IMG/VR virus record: IMGVR_UViG_3300045960_000114
Span: 1-64,000 of that record
From: a virus
Length of the DNA: 64,000 bases
Reading direction: 5' to 3' (one strand)
This document shows, in pieces, positions 7,864 through 16,209 of this stretch. The notes beneath the pieces are model-generated. The model saw nothing but the letters and a program-made list of their open reading frames with translations. It did not search any database and was not told the origin of the DNA. The position numbers were made by a program, and so were the translations under genes. Within the stretch, counting starts at the first letter, position 1. Each line of letters begins with the position of its first letter.

Positions 7864-8325
7864 TCAGATTATGCCCGCTAAGAAAACGAACTCGTCGGAG
7901 ATCTCGTCGGAGATCTTCGAATCTTTGTCTTTGCTGTTGCACGAATGAACGGAGCTTGAACCGAAGGTGCCAGAGACGAGCGGGCTCGCACCGAAGTGGC
8001 CGGAAACGAGCGGCTGACTTGGCGGCGTACTGACGTCATCATTTTTGGTGGGTTGCACCTCGCCCGACTCGATCTTCTTCAGCCCGTCGAGGATGCAGTC
8101 CAGACAAACAACCGTGGAATTGCATCCACCTTCGTTAGCGGCGACAACAGAACGCGGAAGAATGCCTTCGTCCCATTCTCCATGCTGGTCCGATTTCTTT
8201 ACAACATTCTGGGCATGACAACACAGCTTCATTCTCAGGTGTTTGTTGTCGATGACGGAGTTGACTACCAGATCCCACGAGTAGCCTTCACCGTATTCCC
8301 CCAGCTCGAAAGTGTAGATTTTCAT
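7864..8325 (-). CDS. Hypothetical Cys-containing protein
   Basis: A 153-residue protein. The ATG at 8325 overlaps the upstream TGA by one base (TGATG) and has GGAGGTTGGTG in front. The N-terminal half is a beta-rich fold with possible metal ligands (LCCHAQ, then GGCNSTVVCLDC). The C-terminal half is low-complexity, Ser/Asp-rich, with a repeated PLVSGHFG/PLVSGTFG element, and ends in an acidic and then hydrophobic tail (FVFLAGII). I recognise no family. It is co-transcribed with the glycosyltransferases. Confidence 0.5.
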   Translation of the reverse strand: MKIYTFELGEYGEGYSWDLVVNSVIDNKHLRMKLCCHAQNVVKKSDQHGEWDEGILPRSVVAANEGGCNSTVVCLDCILDGLKKIESGEVQPTKNDDVSTPPSQPLVSGHFGASPLVSGTFGSSSVHSCNSKDKDSKISDEISDEFVFLAGII

Positions 8326-9350
8326 CACCAACCTCCTTCAATGGCTTCCTTGCACAACTCCTCGTACCGCTTGACCATGTTCTCGATGCTGAACTGGCTG
8401 GCCCACTCGCGGCACCGTTCGGGCTTGAGCTTCTTCACGGCATCCGACTTGACCAGCTCGACCACCTCTTCCGGCGTCTTGACCAGGAAGCCGGTTTCGC
8501 CGTGCTTGATGGTCTCCCGCATCGCGCCGTTGTCGAAGGCGATGACCGGGCAGCCGCACATCTGGGCTTCGACCGGGGCCAGGCCAAAGGGCTCCCGGAA
8601 GAGCTGGTTCATGTGCAGCATGGCCTTGGCCTGGCTGAACCACTCCACGCACTTCTCGCGCGAGCAGCCGCCGTGGAACTTCGCGCCTTCGATCTGGCTG
8701 GCCTTCTCCACGCACTCCTTGGCGTAGTCAGGCTCGTTGGTGATCTGCGTATCCCCCACCAAATCCAGCCCGATCCCGGTGCGCAGGGCCACGCTCAGGG
8801 CGATGTGAGCGCCCTTGATCTTACTGAAGCGGGCCAGGAACAGGTACCGATCAGTCCGCTTGGCCTCCGGCATGGGTTTGTAGAAGTTCATGTCCACGCC
8901 GTTGTGCGCCACCCGAGTGTCGATCTTGAACAGCTCCTTGGCTTCAGCCGCCTGATCGTGGGAGATGCAAACCATGCAGGGCCGCGGCATGGGCGGCGTC
9001 CTCTGGTACATCGTGCCGATCGGGGCGTGGTTGACGCCCAGCACGGGCGGCTTGAGCGTGCCTTCGATCTTGGGCAGGTAGGCGAACTTCAGCCAGCTGT
9101 TGTCGATGATGACGTCCCAGTCCTTCAGGCGGTGTGCGTAACCCGTGAACGCCTGGCCTTCATTCTCGCCCAACGTGGTGCCGTGAAGTTCGACACCGGG
9201 AGTGACTGTAGAGCCAACAGGGGCGACCAGAAGGACTTGATGTCCTAGCTTCGCAAGGCCGACTGCCTGCTGATAGGCCAGTTGTTCAAGCCCGGAGTAC
9301 CCCGCCGGCGGCAGTGTGAAGATTGTGGTACTGATGACAACGATCTTCAT
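8325..9350 (-). CDS. GT4-family glycosyltransferase
   Basis: A 341-residue GT-B glycosyltransferase. The N-terminal Rossmann half begins MKIVVISTTIFTLPPAGYSG and continues with LAYQQAVGLAKLGHQVLLVA. The C-terminal half carries RVAHNGVDMNFYKP, YLFLARFSKIKG and the E-x7-E signature EPFGLAPVEAQMCGCPVIAF. This matches retaining GT4 enzymes that transfer a sugar from a nucleotide-sugar donor. No membrane segment is seen, so it is probably cytoplasmic. It overlaps the upstream gene by 4 bases. The donor and acceptor are not predictable. Confidence 0.88.
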   Translation of the reverse strand: MKIVVISTTIFTLPPAGYSGLEQLAYQQAVGLAKLGHQVLLVAPVGSTVTPGVELHGTTLGENEGQAFTGYAHRLKDWDVIIDNSWLKFAYLPKIEGTLKPPVLGVNHAPIGTMYQRTPPMPRPCMVCISHDQAAEAKELFKIDTRVAHNGVDMNFYKPMPEAKRTDRYLFLARFSKIKGAHIALSVALRTGIGLDLVGDTQITNEPDYAKECVEKASQIEGAKFHGGCSREKCVEWFSQAKAMLHMNQLFREPFGLAPVEAQMCGCPVIAFDNGAMRETIKHGETGFLVKTPEEVVELVKSDAVKKLKPERCREWASQFSIENMVKRYEELCKEAIEGGW

Positions 9351-10357
9351 TTGAAGAACTCCTCCGAAGAGAGCGTGATTCTATCTACCAGCCGAGGCGA
9401 GCTGAGGGGTACGGTATACCTGTTACAGATAAACCAAAGCCGGCGCTGCAGCGCTTCCTCCGGGATCACGTGTGCCTTCAGTTGTTCCGTGATGCCACTA
9501 AGGTAAGTTCCGGTTATGCCGGGTTCTATGGTCAGACCCTTACCCGAGCAGAAGTGGTAACCGCCGGTTACGAACTTCTTCCTGCGAATTAAGCCCTCGA
9601 AGATGGTAGTTGACGAGTAGGAGGCAAACCGGTCGAATGCATTGAACAGTGAAACGAGGTTGGCATGGATGTCGAAAACGTTCGGGTACCGCTTGGCTGC
9701 CAGTGTCTCACAACTGGGGTGGTGCTTAAACATGAATTTTGTTTTTGGGTTGCTGTTAAACAGATCGTCCATCCACTGCTCGTAGCAGACCTGGGGGTAT
9801 TCGCGCAGCGACATGTCGTATGGGGTTTGACCAAGCACGATGACCACGTCGTCGTCGCTGCTCTCGACCCGACAGGCTTTATACAGCAAGGTCGGTGCTG
9901 CGAGTTCAGGTTGAGTCCAGCGGGTAGCAGAGGGAAAGAGGGGATCCTCCAAGGTTCCTACGGATTCAAAATGCAGGTCGTTTTTCTCGCAGTATTGCAG
10001 ACCACTCCTGTCCATGATGATCCGGTTGTCGAAGAACAGTTCACACCAGGTCAGTGGTAGGTTGAGTTCCTGGCACAGCGATTCGACCATTTCGCTGTAC
10101 CAGAGCAGCCTCTGGCACGTGACGACGTGCGTGATGTGATGATGCTCAAACCAGAACTTCAGTTCGGCTCTTGCCTTGGCCGCGTCGATCTTGTCGGCTT
10201 TGTGGAAGATAAAATCCCAACCCTTGTTCACGCTGCTGGAAATCTCATCGGGTACAGTGACCTGCCCGATGTACATCTTGTACTCCTGTGACAGCGCAGG
10301 ATTGCGTTCCAGGTGGTAGATCCAGCGAGGGTCAATGCGTATGAATGCGATGTTCAT
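9347..10357 (-). CDS. Putative capsule-type glycosyltransferase (KpsC/S-like C-terminus)
   Basis: A 336-residue protein. The C-terminal half contains KTKFMFKHHPSCETLAAKR and then RFASYSSTTIFEGLIRRKKF. This is the 'H-H-P ... S-S-T-x-x-E-G' arrangement seen in capsular polysaccharide Kdo transferases and in CDP-glycerol or polysialyltransferase-like GT-B enzymes. The N-terminal half is not clearly recognisable. It lies between a GT4 enzyme and a GT-A enzyme in an operon with 4-base overlaps. I read it as a glycan-chain or phospho-glycan transferase of moderate certainty. It could also be a nucleotide-sugar-binding protein of unknown activity. Confidence 0.55.
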   Translation of the reverse strand: MNIAFIRIDPRWIYHLERNPALSQEYKMYIGQVTVPDEISSSVNKGWDFIFHKADKIDAAKARAELKFWFEHHHITHVVTCQRLLWYSEMVESLCQELNLPLTWCELFFDNRIIMDRSGLQYCEKNDLHFESVGTLEDPLFPSATRWTQPELAAPTLLYKACRVESSDDDVVIVLGQTPYDMSLREYPQVCYEQWMDDLFNSNPKTKFMFKHHPSCETLAAKRYPNVFDIHANLVSLFNAFDRFASYSSTTIFEGLIRRKKFVTGGYHFCSGKGLTIEPGITGTYLSGITEQLKAHVIPEEALQRRLWFICNRYTVPLSSPRLVDRITLSSEEFFK

Positions 10358-10581
10358 GACTGGATGTCTTCCCTCCCTGTCTTCTCGTTCACTCGGTGCG
10401 ATTCGGCCAGCCCCTGGCAGTGACCTTTTACTCTTTCAAGTTCCTGGAGGGCTGCCAGGTAGTCTGCAGCAGTCAACATCATCTTGTTTTCGACCGGATT
10501 GGCGCAGATCAGCATCAGATGTATGATCCGATCAAGTTCCTCGGCTTTGCGATCCCAGTCGTTCTTCTCGTCTTCGTTCAT
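10354..10581 (-). CDS. Small helical hypothetical protein
   Basis: A 75-residue, strongly helical and charged protein. I use ATG 10581, which is preceded by GTAGGAGATGCC, instead of a longer frame from 10653 that would overlap the upstream glycosyltransferase. It is rich in Glu, Lys and Leu (NDWDRKAEELDRIIHLMLIC) and has no motif. It is coupled to the next gene by an ATGA overlap. Confidence 0.5.
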   Translation of the reverse strand: MNEDEKNDWDRKAEELDRIIHLMLICANPVENKMMLTAADYLAALQELERVKGHCQGLAESHRVNEKTGREDIQS

Positions 10582-10589
10582 GGCATCTC

Positions 10590-11240
10590 CTACGGGAGTT
10601 GAAGCGGCGTGAACCCTTGCGCCGACGCGACGCTGAGGCCGGCATGATGACACTGGATCGAGGTATCCACATACAGCTTGAACCCGAGTGCCCGCGCCTT
10701 TCGGCAGAAGTCGTAGTCCTCACTGCAGCGCTCGACCGGCTTGAGATCAGGCCAGCGGTACGGGTCGCACTTCCACTCGAACCAGGGCGGTGGCATGATC
10801 TCCAGCACCTTGCGCTTGATCAGCAGGCAGCCGCAACCGACCAGATCGGCTTCGACCAGTCTGCCGGGCTGGTAGTCGTGGATCCACTCGGGACCCTTCT
10901 CTGTCTCCCGCATCATCACAGGAGCTGGCGGCAGCTGGCGGCGGTAGTACAGCCCGCCAACAATGTCCTTGTTGTGGCGCATCAGCCGGACGATCGTGTC
11001 ATGCGGCAGGATGACATCATCGTCCAGGAAGAACATCCCCTCATGTTCGGTCTCCAGCGTGCGTTGGCACCCCTGGTTGCGCGCATGATCAAACGGCATT
11101 CCGTACAGGAACGTCCGGTTGGCCCGTTCAGGGAAGATCAGGGTGCGCCAGCTCTCAGCCCAGCCAGTCGTTACCACCTCTCGACCGGACAGGACAACAA
11201 CCAGCACACTTGGTTTTGGTAGTTCCCATGCACCAGGCAT
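10590..11240 (-). CDS. GT-A (GT2-like) glycosyltransferase, first gene of the minus-strand operon
   Basis: A 216-residue protein started at ATG 11240, directly behind AAGGAGGGAAGCT. The N-terminal strand (SVLVVVLSGREVV), then DHARNQGCQRTLE, and the metal-binding MFFLDDDVILP motif with three aspartates identify a GT-A fold enzyme. LVEADLVGCGCLLIKRKVLE and CSEDYDFCRKARALGFKLYV are the typical acceptor and catalytic-base region of GT2-like enzymes. It uses Mn/Mg and a nucleotide-sugar donor; the acceptor is unknown. A sigma-70-type promoter lies 23-51 bases upstream of its ATG, so it heads the operon running from here to 3003. Confidence 0.82.
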   Translation of the reverse strand: MPGAWELPKPSVLVVVLSGREVVTTGWAESWRTLIFPERANRTFLYGMPFDHARNQGCQRTLETEHEGMFFLDDDVILPHDTIVRLMRHNKDIVGGLYYRRQLPPAPVMMRETEKGPEWIHDYQPGRLVEADLVGCGCLLIKRKVLEIMPPPWFEWKCDPYRWPDLKPVERCSEDYDFCRKARALGFKLYVDTSIQCHHAGLSVASAQGFTPLQLP

Positions 11241-11262
11241 AGCTTCCCTCCTTAGGATATCC

Positions 11263-11291
11263 ATGTTAAAAGAGGCGTGATTCGCTGTCAA
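11263..11291 (-). promoter_or_regulatory. Sigma-70-type promoter for the sugar operon
   Basis: Reading the minus strand, TTGACA (11291-11286) is followed by a 17-base spacer and TAACAT (11268-11263). The -35 box is a perfect consensus, the spacing is ideal and the -10 box matches 4 of 6. Transcription would start near 11256, about 15 bases before the AUG at 11240, with the ribosome site between. This would allow the host RNA polymerase to transcribe the island. Confidence 0.65.
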
Positions 11292-11362
11292 TATCAGATT
11301 AGTTGATAAGCCGTAGGAAACTTTGTTCCTGTACTGTAAGTCATTGCCGCGCTAAGCCATAG

Positions 11363-11391
11363 TTGATTGGAGACCTTCCACCGTGTATCCT
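11363..11391 (+). promoter_or_regulatory. Possible sigma-70-type promoter for the repeat fibre gene
   Basis: TTGATT (11363-11368), a 17-base spacer and TATCCT (11386-11391) lie upstream of the ATG at 11417. Each box matches 4 of 6 consensus positions. It is divergent from the stronger promoter of the sugar operon. It is weaker evidence than the minus-strand promoter. Confidence 0.35.
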
Positions 11392-11416
11392 GTAAGCGGG
11401 ATCTGAGGATCGACAC

Positions 11417-13894
11417 ATGGCGGTACTTTCATTCGTTACGAACACCGGGCCGAGCCGCTTCATCTCCTATGTGCCACCTGGCGGCCTATACATGGCGACT
11501 GGTCAGACGGCTACCATTGCTGGCATCATCGACACTGAAGTTCAGATGATGGACACTTCCAAGCTGCATCTGTTCCAGGCGGATATGGCAGCTGGGCGGA
11601 TCAGTGTAACCTACCAGTTCAACGATCAGGCTTTGACCAGTGGTGGATTCATTCCGGTAAGTGGAAGCATTGGTAGTGGATTGCTGTCGGATGGCGCTGT
11701 CGTGTCTGGTTCCATCGCGTCCGGTCAGATCGGTCCGTTGCATCTCGCCAGCGGTGTCGTCGCTGCGGCCATTTCCGGTGCGATCGGATCGGGCAGGCTT
11801 GCGGCTGGCGCAGTTATCAGCGCGTCAATCGCTTCTGGCCAAGTCGGGCCGAGGCACCTGGCCAGCGGCGTCACGATTCAAACAAGCGGCGCAGTAACCA
11901 GCGGGAAGATCGGTAATGGCGCGGTCGTGTCTGGTTCTATTGCCAGCGGCCAGATCAGTCCATACCATTTTGCCAGCGGCGCGGTTCATTCCGCGATCAC
12001 ATCCGGTTCGATCCATTCAGGGGACCTGGCTAATGGGACTGTAACATCCGCTATTATCGCTAGCGGACAGGTTGGTTCGTACCATCTGGCTTCAGGCACG
12101 GTTGATTCGGCTATTACTTCGGGGTCAATTCATTCTGGTGACCTTGGTGCTGGCTCGGTTCAGAGCGTCAACATTACAAATGGTGCCGTGGTCAGTGCGG
12201 CGATTGGAAGCGGGCAGGTCGGGTTCGAGCACATCGCTTCTGGCGTCATTCCACGGGGTCTTTTGTCCGGTTCAGTTCAATCTGGTGACATTGGTAATGG
12301 CGCTGTCGTTTCCGGGTCCATTGCCAGCGGACAGATCGCACAACATCATCTGGCGTCAGGAGTTGGTGGGTCTTTGTCATCCGGCTCCGTGCGCTCCGGG
12401 TACATGGGCGTTGCCGCCGTCGTTTCCAGTTCCATTGCCAGCGGACAGATTGGTCAGCACCACCTGGCTTCTGGTGTTGGTGGTGGCGTCCTGACGTCAG
12501 GTTCCGTAGGGTCAGGTACGCTTGGTAATGGAGTTGTCCTATCAAGTTCGATTGCCAGTGGCCAGATCACGCAGGAGCACCTGTCCAGCGGCCTGCCCAT
12601 CATTTCCGGTTCCATCGTGTCAGGTGATCTCGGAAATGGCGTGGTGATGTCGTCCAGCATTGCGAGCGGACAGGTTGGTGGTAGGCATTTCTCGTCAGGT
12701 GTGGTTCATGTCATTGTTACGTCTGGTTCAATCGGTGCCTATGCGTTGGCGGATAGCTCCGTAAGTTCCGCTCACATCGGGGCTGGTGAGATTGGGTACG
12801 AACACTTTGCTTCTGGTGCGACATTACCACAGTCAGGCAGGGTTGTGTCGGGCATGCTTGGTAATGGTGTGGTGGTCTCCGGTTCCATTGCTTCCGGGCA
12901 GGTCGGGCCAATGCATATAGCTATTGGCGCCGGCTTGTTAACCTCGGGTTCCGTTGTGTCTGGGCTTATCGGGGATCAGGCTGTTGCTTCAAGCACGCTT
13001 GCATCTGGTTCGGTCGGCCCAATCCATTTGAGTAGCGGGACAGCCATCGTCTCCGGCTCGATCATGTCGGGTGATCTGGCGGATAGCTCGGTGGTGTCTG
13101 GAACCATTGCTTCGGGACAGCTTTGTGCGGCGCACTTCGCGTCAGGCGTGCTGTATGAACAGTTCATCGCTTCTGGCGCTTCGATTATTTCTGGTCAGCT
13201 TGGTAATGGCGTGGTGTTCTCTGCCAACGTAGCCAGTGGTCAACTCGGTGGAACTCACTTCGGTTCGGGTTCAATTCAATCGGCTGCGTACGCTTCCGGT
13301 TCAATCAGCACCTTTAAGATTGCCAGCGGACAAATTTTGAACACGAACATCGCCTCAGGTGCTGTTCTGAGCGCAAACATTGGTTCAGGGCAGATTGGGT
13401 TCAATCACTTGGCTTCTGGCCAGCAGTTGAACTCCGGGGTGATCATCGCTACGTACCTGGCCTCGGGGACTGTGTCTTCGGCAAATATTGCCAGCGGGCA
13501 GGTGGGTGGGACGCACTTCGGATCTGGTTCAGTGCAGTCTGCCGCTTATGCGTCTGGTTCGATCAGCACGTTCAAGATCGCCAGTGGGCAGATTCTAAAC
13601 GTGAACATTGCGTCCGGTGCTGTTCTGAGCGCAAACATTGGTTCAGGGCAGATTGGGTTCAATCACTTGGCTTCTGGCCAGCAGTTGAACTCAGGCACGG
13701 TCGTCGCGACTTACTTGGCTTCTGGGGCGGTTTCTTCTGCCAACATTGCTTCTGGGGCGATCGCCTTTGCAGTTCCGGCTTTCAGCGGCCAGCCTGGTGG
13801 TACGGCGCTTGGTCTGATCACGCTGGATTTGTACAACAACCGGATTTGGGCATGTACATCTGGCAGCAACTGGCGTTACGCTTCGCTGACGTAG
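11417..13894 (+). CDS. Long repetitive Ser/Gly tail-fibre shaft protein
   Basis: An 825-residue protein. Residues 1-75 form a unique N-terminal domain, probably the attachment part. Residues about 80-780 are built from a repeat with the core SGSIASGQIGPxHLASG alternating with SGxIxSGDLGNGxV. I count 17 copies of the H-(L/F/I)-x-x-G element (HLASG and variants). The last about 30 residues (LGLITLDLYNNRIWACTSGSNWRYASLT) look like a C-terminal cap. Such repeats are typical of beta-structured phage fibre shafts that trimerise. The protein is extremely rich in Ser, Gly and Ala. A near-exact 258-base duplication near the 3' end shows that the shaft length changes by recombination. It is flanked by glycosyltransferase genes, so it is a candidate glycosylation target (inference). 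Confidence 0.75.
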   Translation: MAVLSFVTNTGPSRFISYVPPGGLYMATGQTATIAGIIDTEVQMMDTSKLHLFQADMAAGRISVTYQFNDQALTSGGFIPVSGSIGSGLLSDGAVVSGSIASGQIGPLHLASGVVAAAISGAIGSGRLAAGAVISASIASGQVGPRHLASGVTIQTSGAVTSGKIGNGAVVSGSIASGQISPYHFASGAVHSAITSGSIHSGDLANGTVTSAIIASGQVGSYHLASGTVDSAITSGSIHSGDLGAGSVQSVNITNGAVVSAAIGSGQVGFEHIASGVIPRGLLSGSVQSGDIGNGAVVSGSIASGQIAQHHLASGVGGSLSSGSVRSGYMGVAAVVSSSIASGQIGQHHLASGVGGGVLTSGSVGSGTLGNGVVLSSSIASGQITQEHLSSGLPIISGSIVSGDLGNGVVMSSSIASGQVGGRHFSSGVVHVIVTSGSIGAYALADSSVSSAHIGAGEIGYEHFASGATLPQSGRVVSGMLGNGVVVSGSIASGQVGPMHIAIGAGLLTSGSVVSGLIGDQAVASSTLASGSVGPIHLSSGTAIVSGSIMSGDLADSSVVSGTIASGQLCAAHFASGVLYEQFIASGASIISGQLGNGVVFSANVASGQLGGTHFGSGSIQSAAYASGSISTFKIASGQILNTNIASGAVLSANIGSGQIGFNHLASGQQLNSGVIIATYLASGTVSSANIASGQVGGTHFGSGSVQSAAYASGSISTFKIASGQILNVNIASGAVLSANIGSGQIGFNHLASGQQLNSGTVVATYLASGAVSSANIASGAIAFAVPAFSGQPGGTALGLITLDLYNNRIWACTSGSNWRYASLT
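13358..13692 (+). repeat. Direct repeats with 258-bp period inside the fibre gene
   Basis: The 77 bases at 13358-13434 are identical to those at 13616-13692, which is a period of 258 bases or 86 codons. The flanking sequence (about 13241-13498 against 13499-13756) is also closely similar with scattered third-position changes. This is a recent in-frame duplication of one fibre repeat block. Confidence 0.85.
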
Positions 13895-13902
13895 AGGTTT
13901 GA

Positions 13903-15027
13903 ATGGCTAAGAAACGGGCCAGAATACACGGCGTTACACCACCTCCGCCGCCTCCGCCGCCTGGACTTTACTCCTGGGGCTCAGGTTACAACGGAGAGTT
14001 GGGCACGGGAAGCACGCTGTATCGTAGCGTGCCGGGCCAGGTAGGTTCAGCATCCGATTGGACAGTTGCAGATTCTCTTTCCGGTAATGGCTATGGGTTG
14101 CGTACGGGTAAACTGCATGCCTGGGGGCCGAATTCTTACGGTCAGATCGGAAATGGTACGCAGGACTGGTCTACTGGTTACTCCAGCCCCGTGCAGATTG
14201 GCTCTGGCAATGACTGGTCTCATGTGGCTGGGGCTGATAGCGGCTATGTTGGTGGAATACGGTCTGGCAAACTGTATATGTGGGGAGCCAACTATAATGG
14301 GGCGTTGGGGTTGGACACGAATTTTGAATACAGCAGCCCTGTTCAAGTAGGAGCGCACACAGATTGGTCTTCGGTTGCTTGTGGCGCCGATCATACGCTG
14401 GCGATCAGGTCAGGTCAGTTATGGTCAACAGGATACAACGGGAATGGTCAGTTGGCCCAAGATGGTTCCACGTACTATCTATCCAGCTTTGTGCAGGTAG
14501 GGGCCGCGTCTAATTGGGCTTTAGTACAGGCGCGTTACAACACATCAGCTGCGCTTAAAGCGGATGGTACGTTGTGGATGTGGGGTAGTGGAGGTTACGG
14601 ACAGATTGGCGACGGTACGTATGAGTCTGCTGTCAGCAGCCCGATTCAAGTTGGATCCGAGACTGATTGGACGATGGTGTCGATCAGCGCCAGCCACGTC
14701 CTTGCTATACGTGGCGGAAAACTGTTTGCGTGGGGATATGACGGATACGGACAGTTGGGGCTTGGGTTGGATACCGGTGAGTCGTTCAGTTCTCCAATCC
14801 AGGTGGGATCTGAGACTGATTGGACCCACATTTCGGCGGGAGACGGTTTTAGTTTTGGCATACGTAACAGTGGCAGGCTTTACGCCTGGGGCTTCAATGA
14901 TTCTGGTGAGCTGGGTCTGGGTGATAATGACTGGCGCAGCAGCCCTGTTCAGGTAGGTGCACTTGGCGACTGGGAAGGTTGGATCGGGATCTGTGCTGGT
15001 TACAGTTTTGCTTTTGCAACACGGTAG
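13903..15027 (+). CDS. RCC1-type beta-propeller protein, first of a tandem pair
   Basis: A 374-residue protein. After a basic N-terminus and an eight-proline stretch comes a chain of RCC1 repeats. Each contains the hallmark (L/I)(Y/F)(A/S/M)WG..(Y/S)G(Q/E)(L/I)G.G, followed by SSPVQVG and DWxxV. Examples are LYSWGSGYNGELGTG, LHAWGPNSYGQIGNG and LFAWGYDGYGQLGLG. About seven blades are visible, enough for a complete propeller. RCC1 folds are protein-, membrane- or glycan-interaction platforms. In a phage fibre cluster this is most likely a virion appendage or receptor-binding protein. Its 3' end lies 9 bases before its paralogue. Confidence 0.8.
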   Translation: MAKKRARIHGVTPPPPPPPPGLYSWGSGYNGELGTGSTLYRSVPGQVGSASDWTVADSLSGNGYGLRTGKLHAWGPNSYGQIGNGTQDWSTGYSSPVQIGSGNDWSHVAGADSGYVGGIRSGKLYMWGANYNGALGLDTNFEYSSPVQVGAHTDWSSVACGADHTLAIRSGQLWSTGYNGNGQLAQDGSTYYLSSFVQVGAASNWALVQARYNTSAALKADGTLWMWGSGGYGQIGDGTYESAVSSPIQVGSETDWTMVSISASHVLAIRGGKLFAWGYDGYGQLGLGLDTGESFSSPIQVGSETDWTHISAGDGFSFGIRNSGRLYAWGFNDSGELGLGDNDWRSSPVQVGALGDWEGWIGICAGYSFAFATR

Positions 15028-15036
15028 GGGGCGTGG

Positions 15037-16161
15037 ATGGCTACTCCTGGCAGACTTCGTTACCGTGGGTATCAACCCGACCCATTTTTGGGTCGTATGT
15101 TTGGTTGTGGCTATGGCGGCGATGGAGAGTTTAACAACAATACTAGACTCACTGTCAGCAGTCCGATTCAGATTGGATCTGCAAACGACTGGAAAGGCGT
15201 GGTTGGTAATTCCATGACGTTGGCTATACGTTATGGGAAACTTTTTGCGATGGGAGCGCTTATACCCATACCGCCTGGGTTTGCCGTTAGAAGCAGCCCC
15301 GTACAGATTGGAAGCGAGACGGGGTGGACTGTAATTTCGGCGAGCACGGACCCATATAATCCCATGTTCGGCGGCATCAGAAACGGCAAGTTGTTCATGT
15401 GGGGGTACAATAATTACGGGCAGGTTGGGGATGGAACACGAACCATCAGATCTAGTCCGGTTCAGATCGGTTCCGATACTGATTGGACAGCGCTCTCATG
15501 CGGCAGGGAGGGTGCTTTCGGGATTCGCGGTGGGAAGATATTCGCTTGGGGCAACAACTCGTATGGTCGGTGCGGGGTATCGTCCGGATCGGTAGCTGCT
15601 TACAGCAGTCCAGTACAGATCGGCGCCAATACGGATTGGAGCCAGGTGAGTGCGTGTTACTACGGCGTTCATGCGATCCGGGCTGGCCAGCTTTATGGTT
15701 GGGGTAATAACAGTTTCGGTGAGATTGGTAACGGAACCAACGACGTACTGGATCATACTGCTCCGGTGCAGATAGGGACATTCGACGACTGGACTTTCGT
15801 GGCATCGAGTTTCATGGCCTGCTTTGGTATACGGAAACCTGGGAGGCTTTACGCCTGGGGATACAATGAGGTCACAGGTTCACTCGGGCTTGGTAATTTG
15901 ACTGGAGCTTTCAGTAGTCCGGTTCAAGTTGGATCAGGGATAGACTGGTCGTATGTCAGTACCACTGATGCTCTCAATTACACCGCCGCTATGGGCATTC
16001 GTTCGGGTAAGTTGTACAGCTGGGGACTCAACAGTTCTGGCGTACTCGGGCTTGGCGACATGAACAACCGGTCAAGTCCGGTGCAGGTTGGTTCGGAGAC
16101 TGACTGGACGAGCGCGTCCATGGGTGTTAGCCACGCGATAGCTATTCGGCGACCTGGCTGA
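15037..16161 (+). CDS. RCC1-type beta-propeller protein, second of a tandem pair
   Basis: A 374-residue paralogue of the preceding gene, the same length but clearly diverged. Blades show LFMWGYNNYGQVGDG, IFAWGNNSYGRCGVS, LYGWGNNSFGEIGNG and LYSWGLNSSGVLGLG, with RSSPVQIGSDTDW connectors. The N-terminus (MATPGRLRYRGYQPDPFLG) lacks the polyproline of its neighbour and starts directly in a degenerate blade. The likely role is as for its neighbour: a fibre or virion surface protein. Tandem duplication followed by divergence suggests selection for altered binding. Confidence 0.8.
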   Translation: MATPGRLRYRGYQPDPFLGRMFGCGYGGDGEFNNNTRLTVSSPIQIGSANDWKGVVGNSMTLAIRYGKLFAMGALIPIPPGFAVRSSPVQIGSETGWTVISASTDPYNPMFGGIRNGKLFMWGYNNYGQVGDGTRTIRSSPVQIGSDTDWTALSCGREGAFGIRGGKIFAWGNNSYGRCGVSSGSVAAYSSPVQIGANTDWSQVSACYYGVHAIRAGQLYGWGNNSFGEIGNGTNDVLDHTAPVQIGTFDDWTFVASSFMACFGIRKPGRLYAWGYNEVTGSLGLGNLTGAFSSPVQVGSGIDWSYVSTTDALNYTAAMGIRSGKLYSWGLNSSGVLGLGDMNNRSSPVQVGSETDWTSASMGVSHAIAIRRPG

Positions 16162-16209
16162 TCTGGATATTCTCCGCCCCTCATCTATACTGTTGATAAA
16201 GGAGGACGT

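Noticed and set aside
11417-13894. Possible CRISPR array
   Set aside because: The repeats are in frame, of variable spacing and encode a regular Ser/Gly fibre motif. There are no constant repeats with unique spacers.
16164-16191. Promoter before the TPR glycosyltransferase
   Set aside because: TATACT at 16186-16191 is a fair -10 box, but the -35 region at proper spacing (CTGGAT) is poor, so I do not list it.
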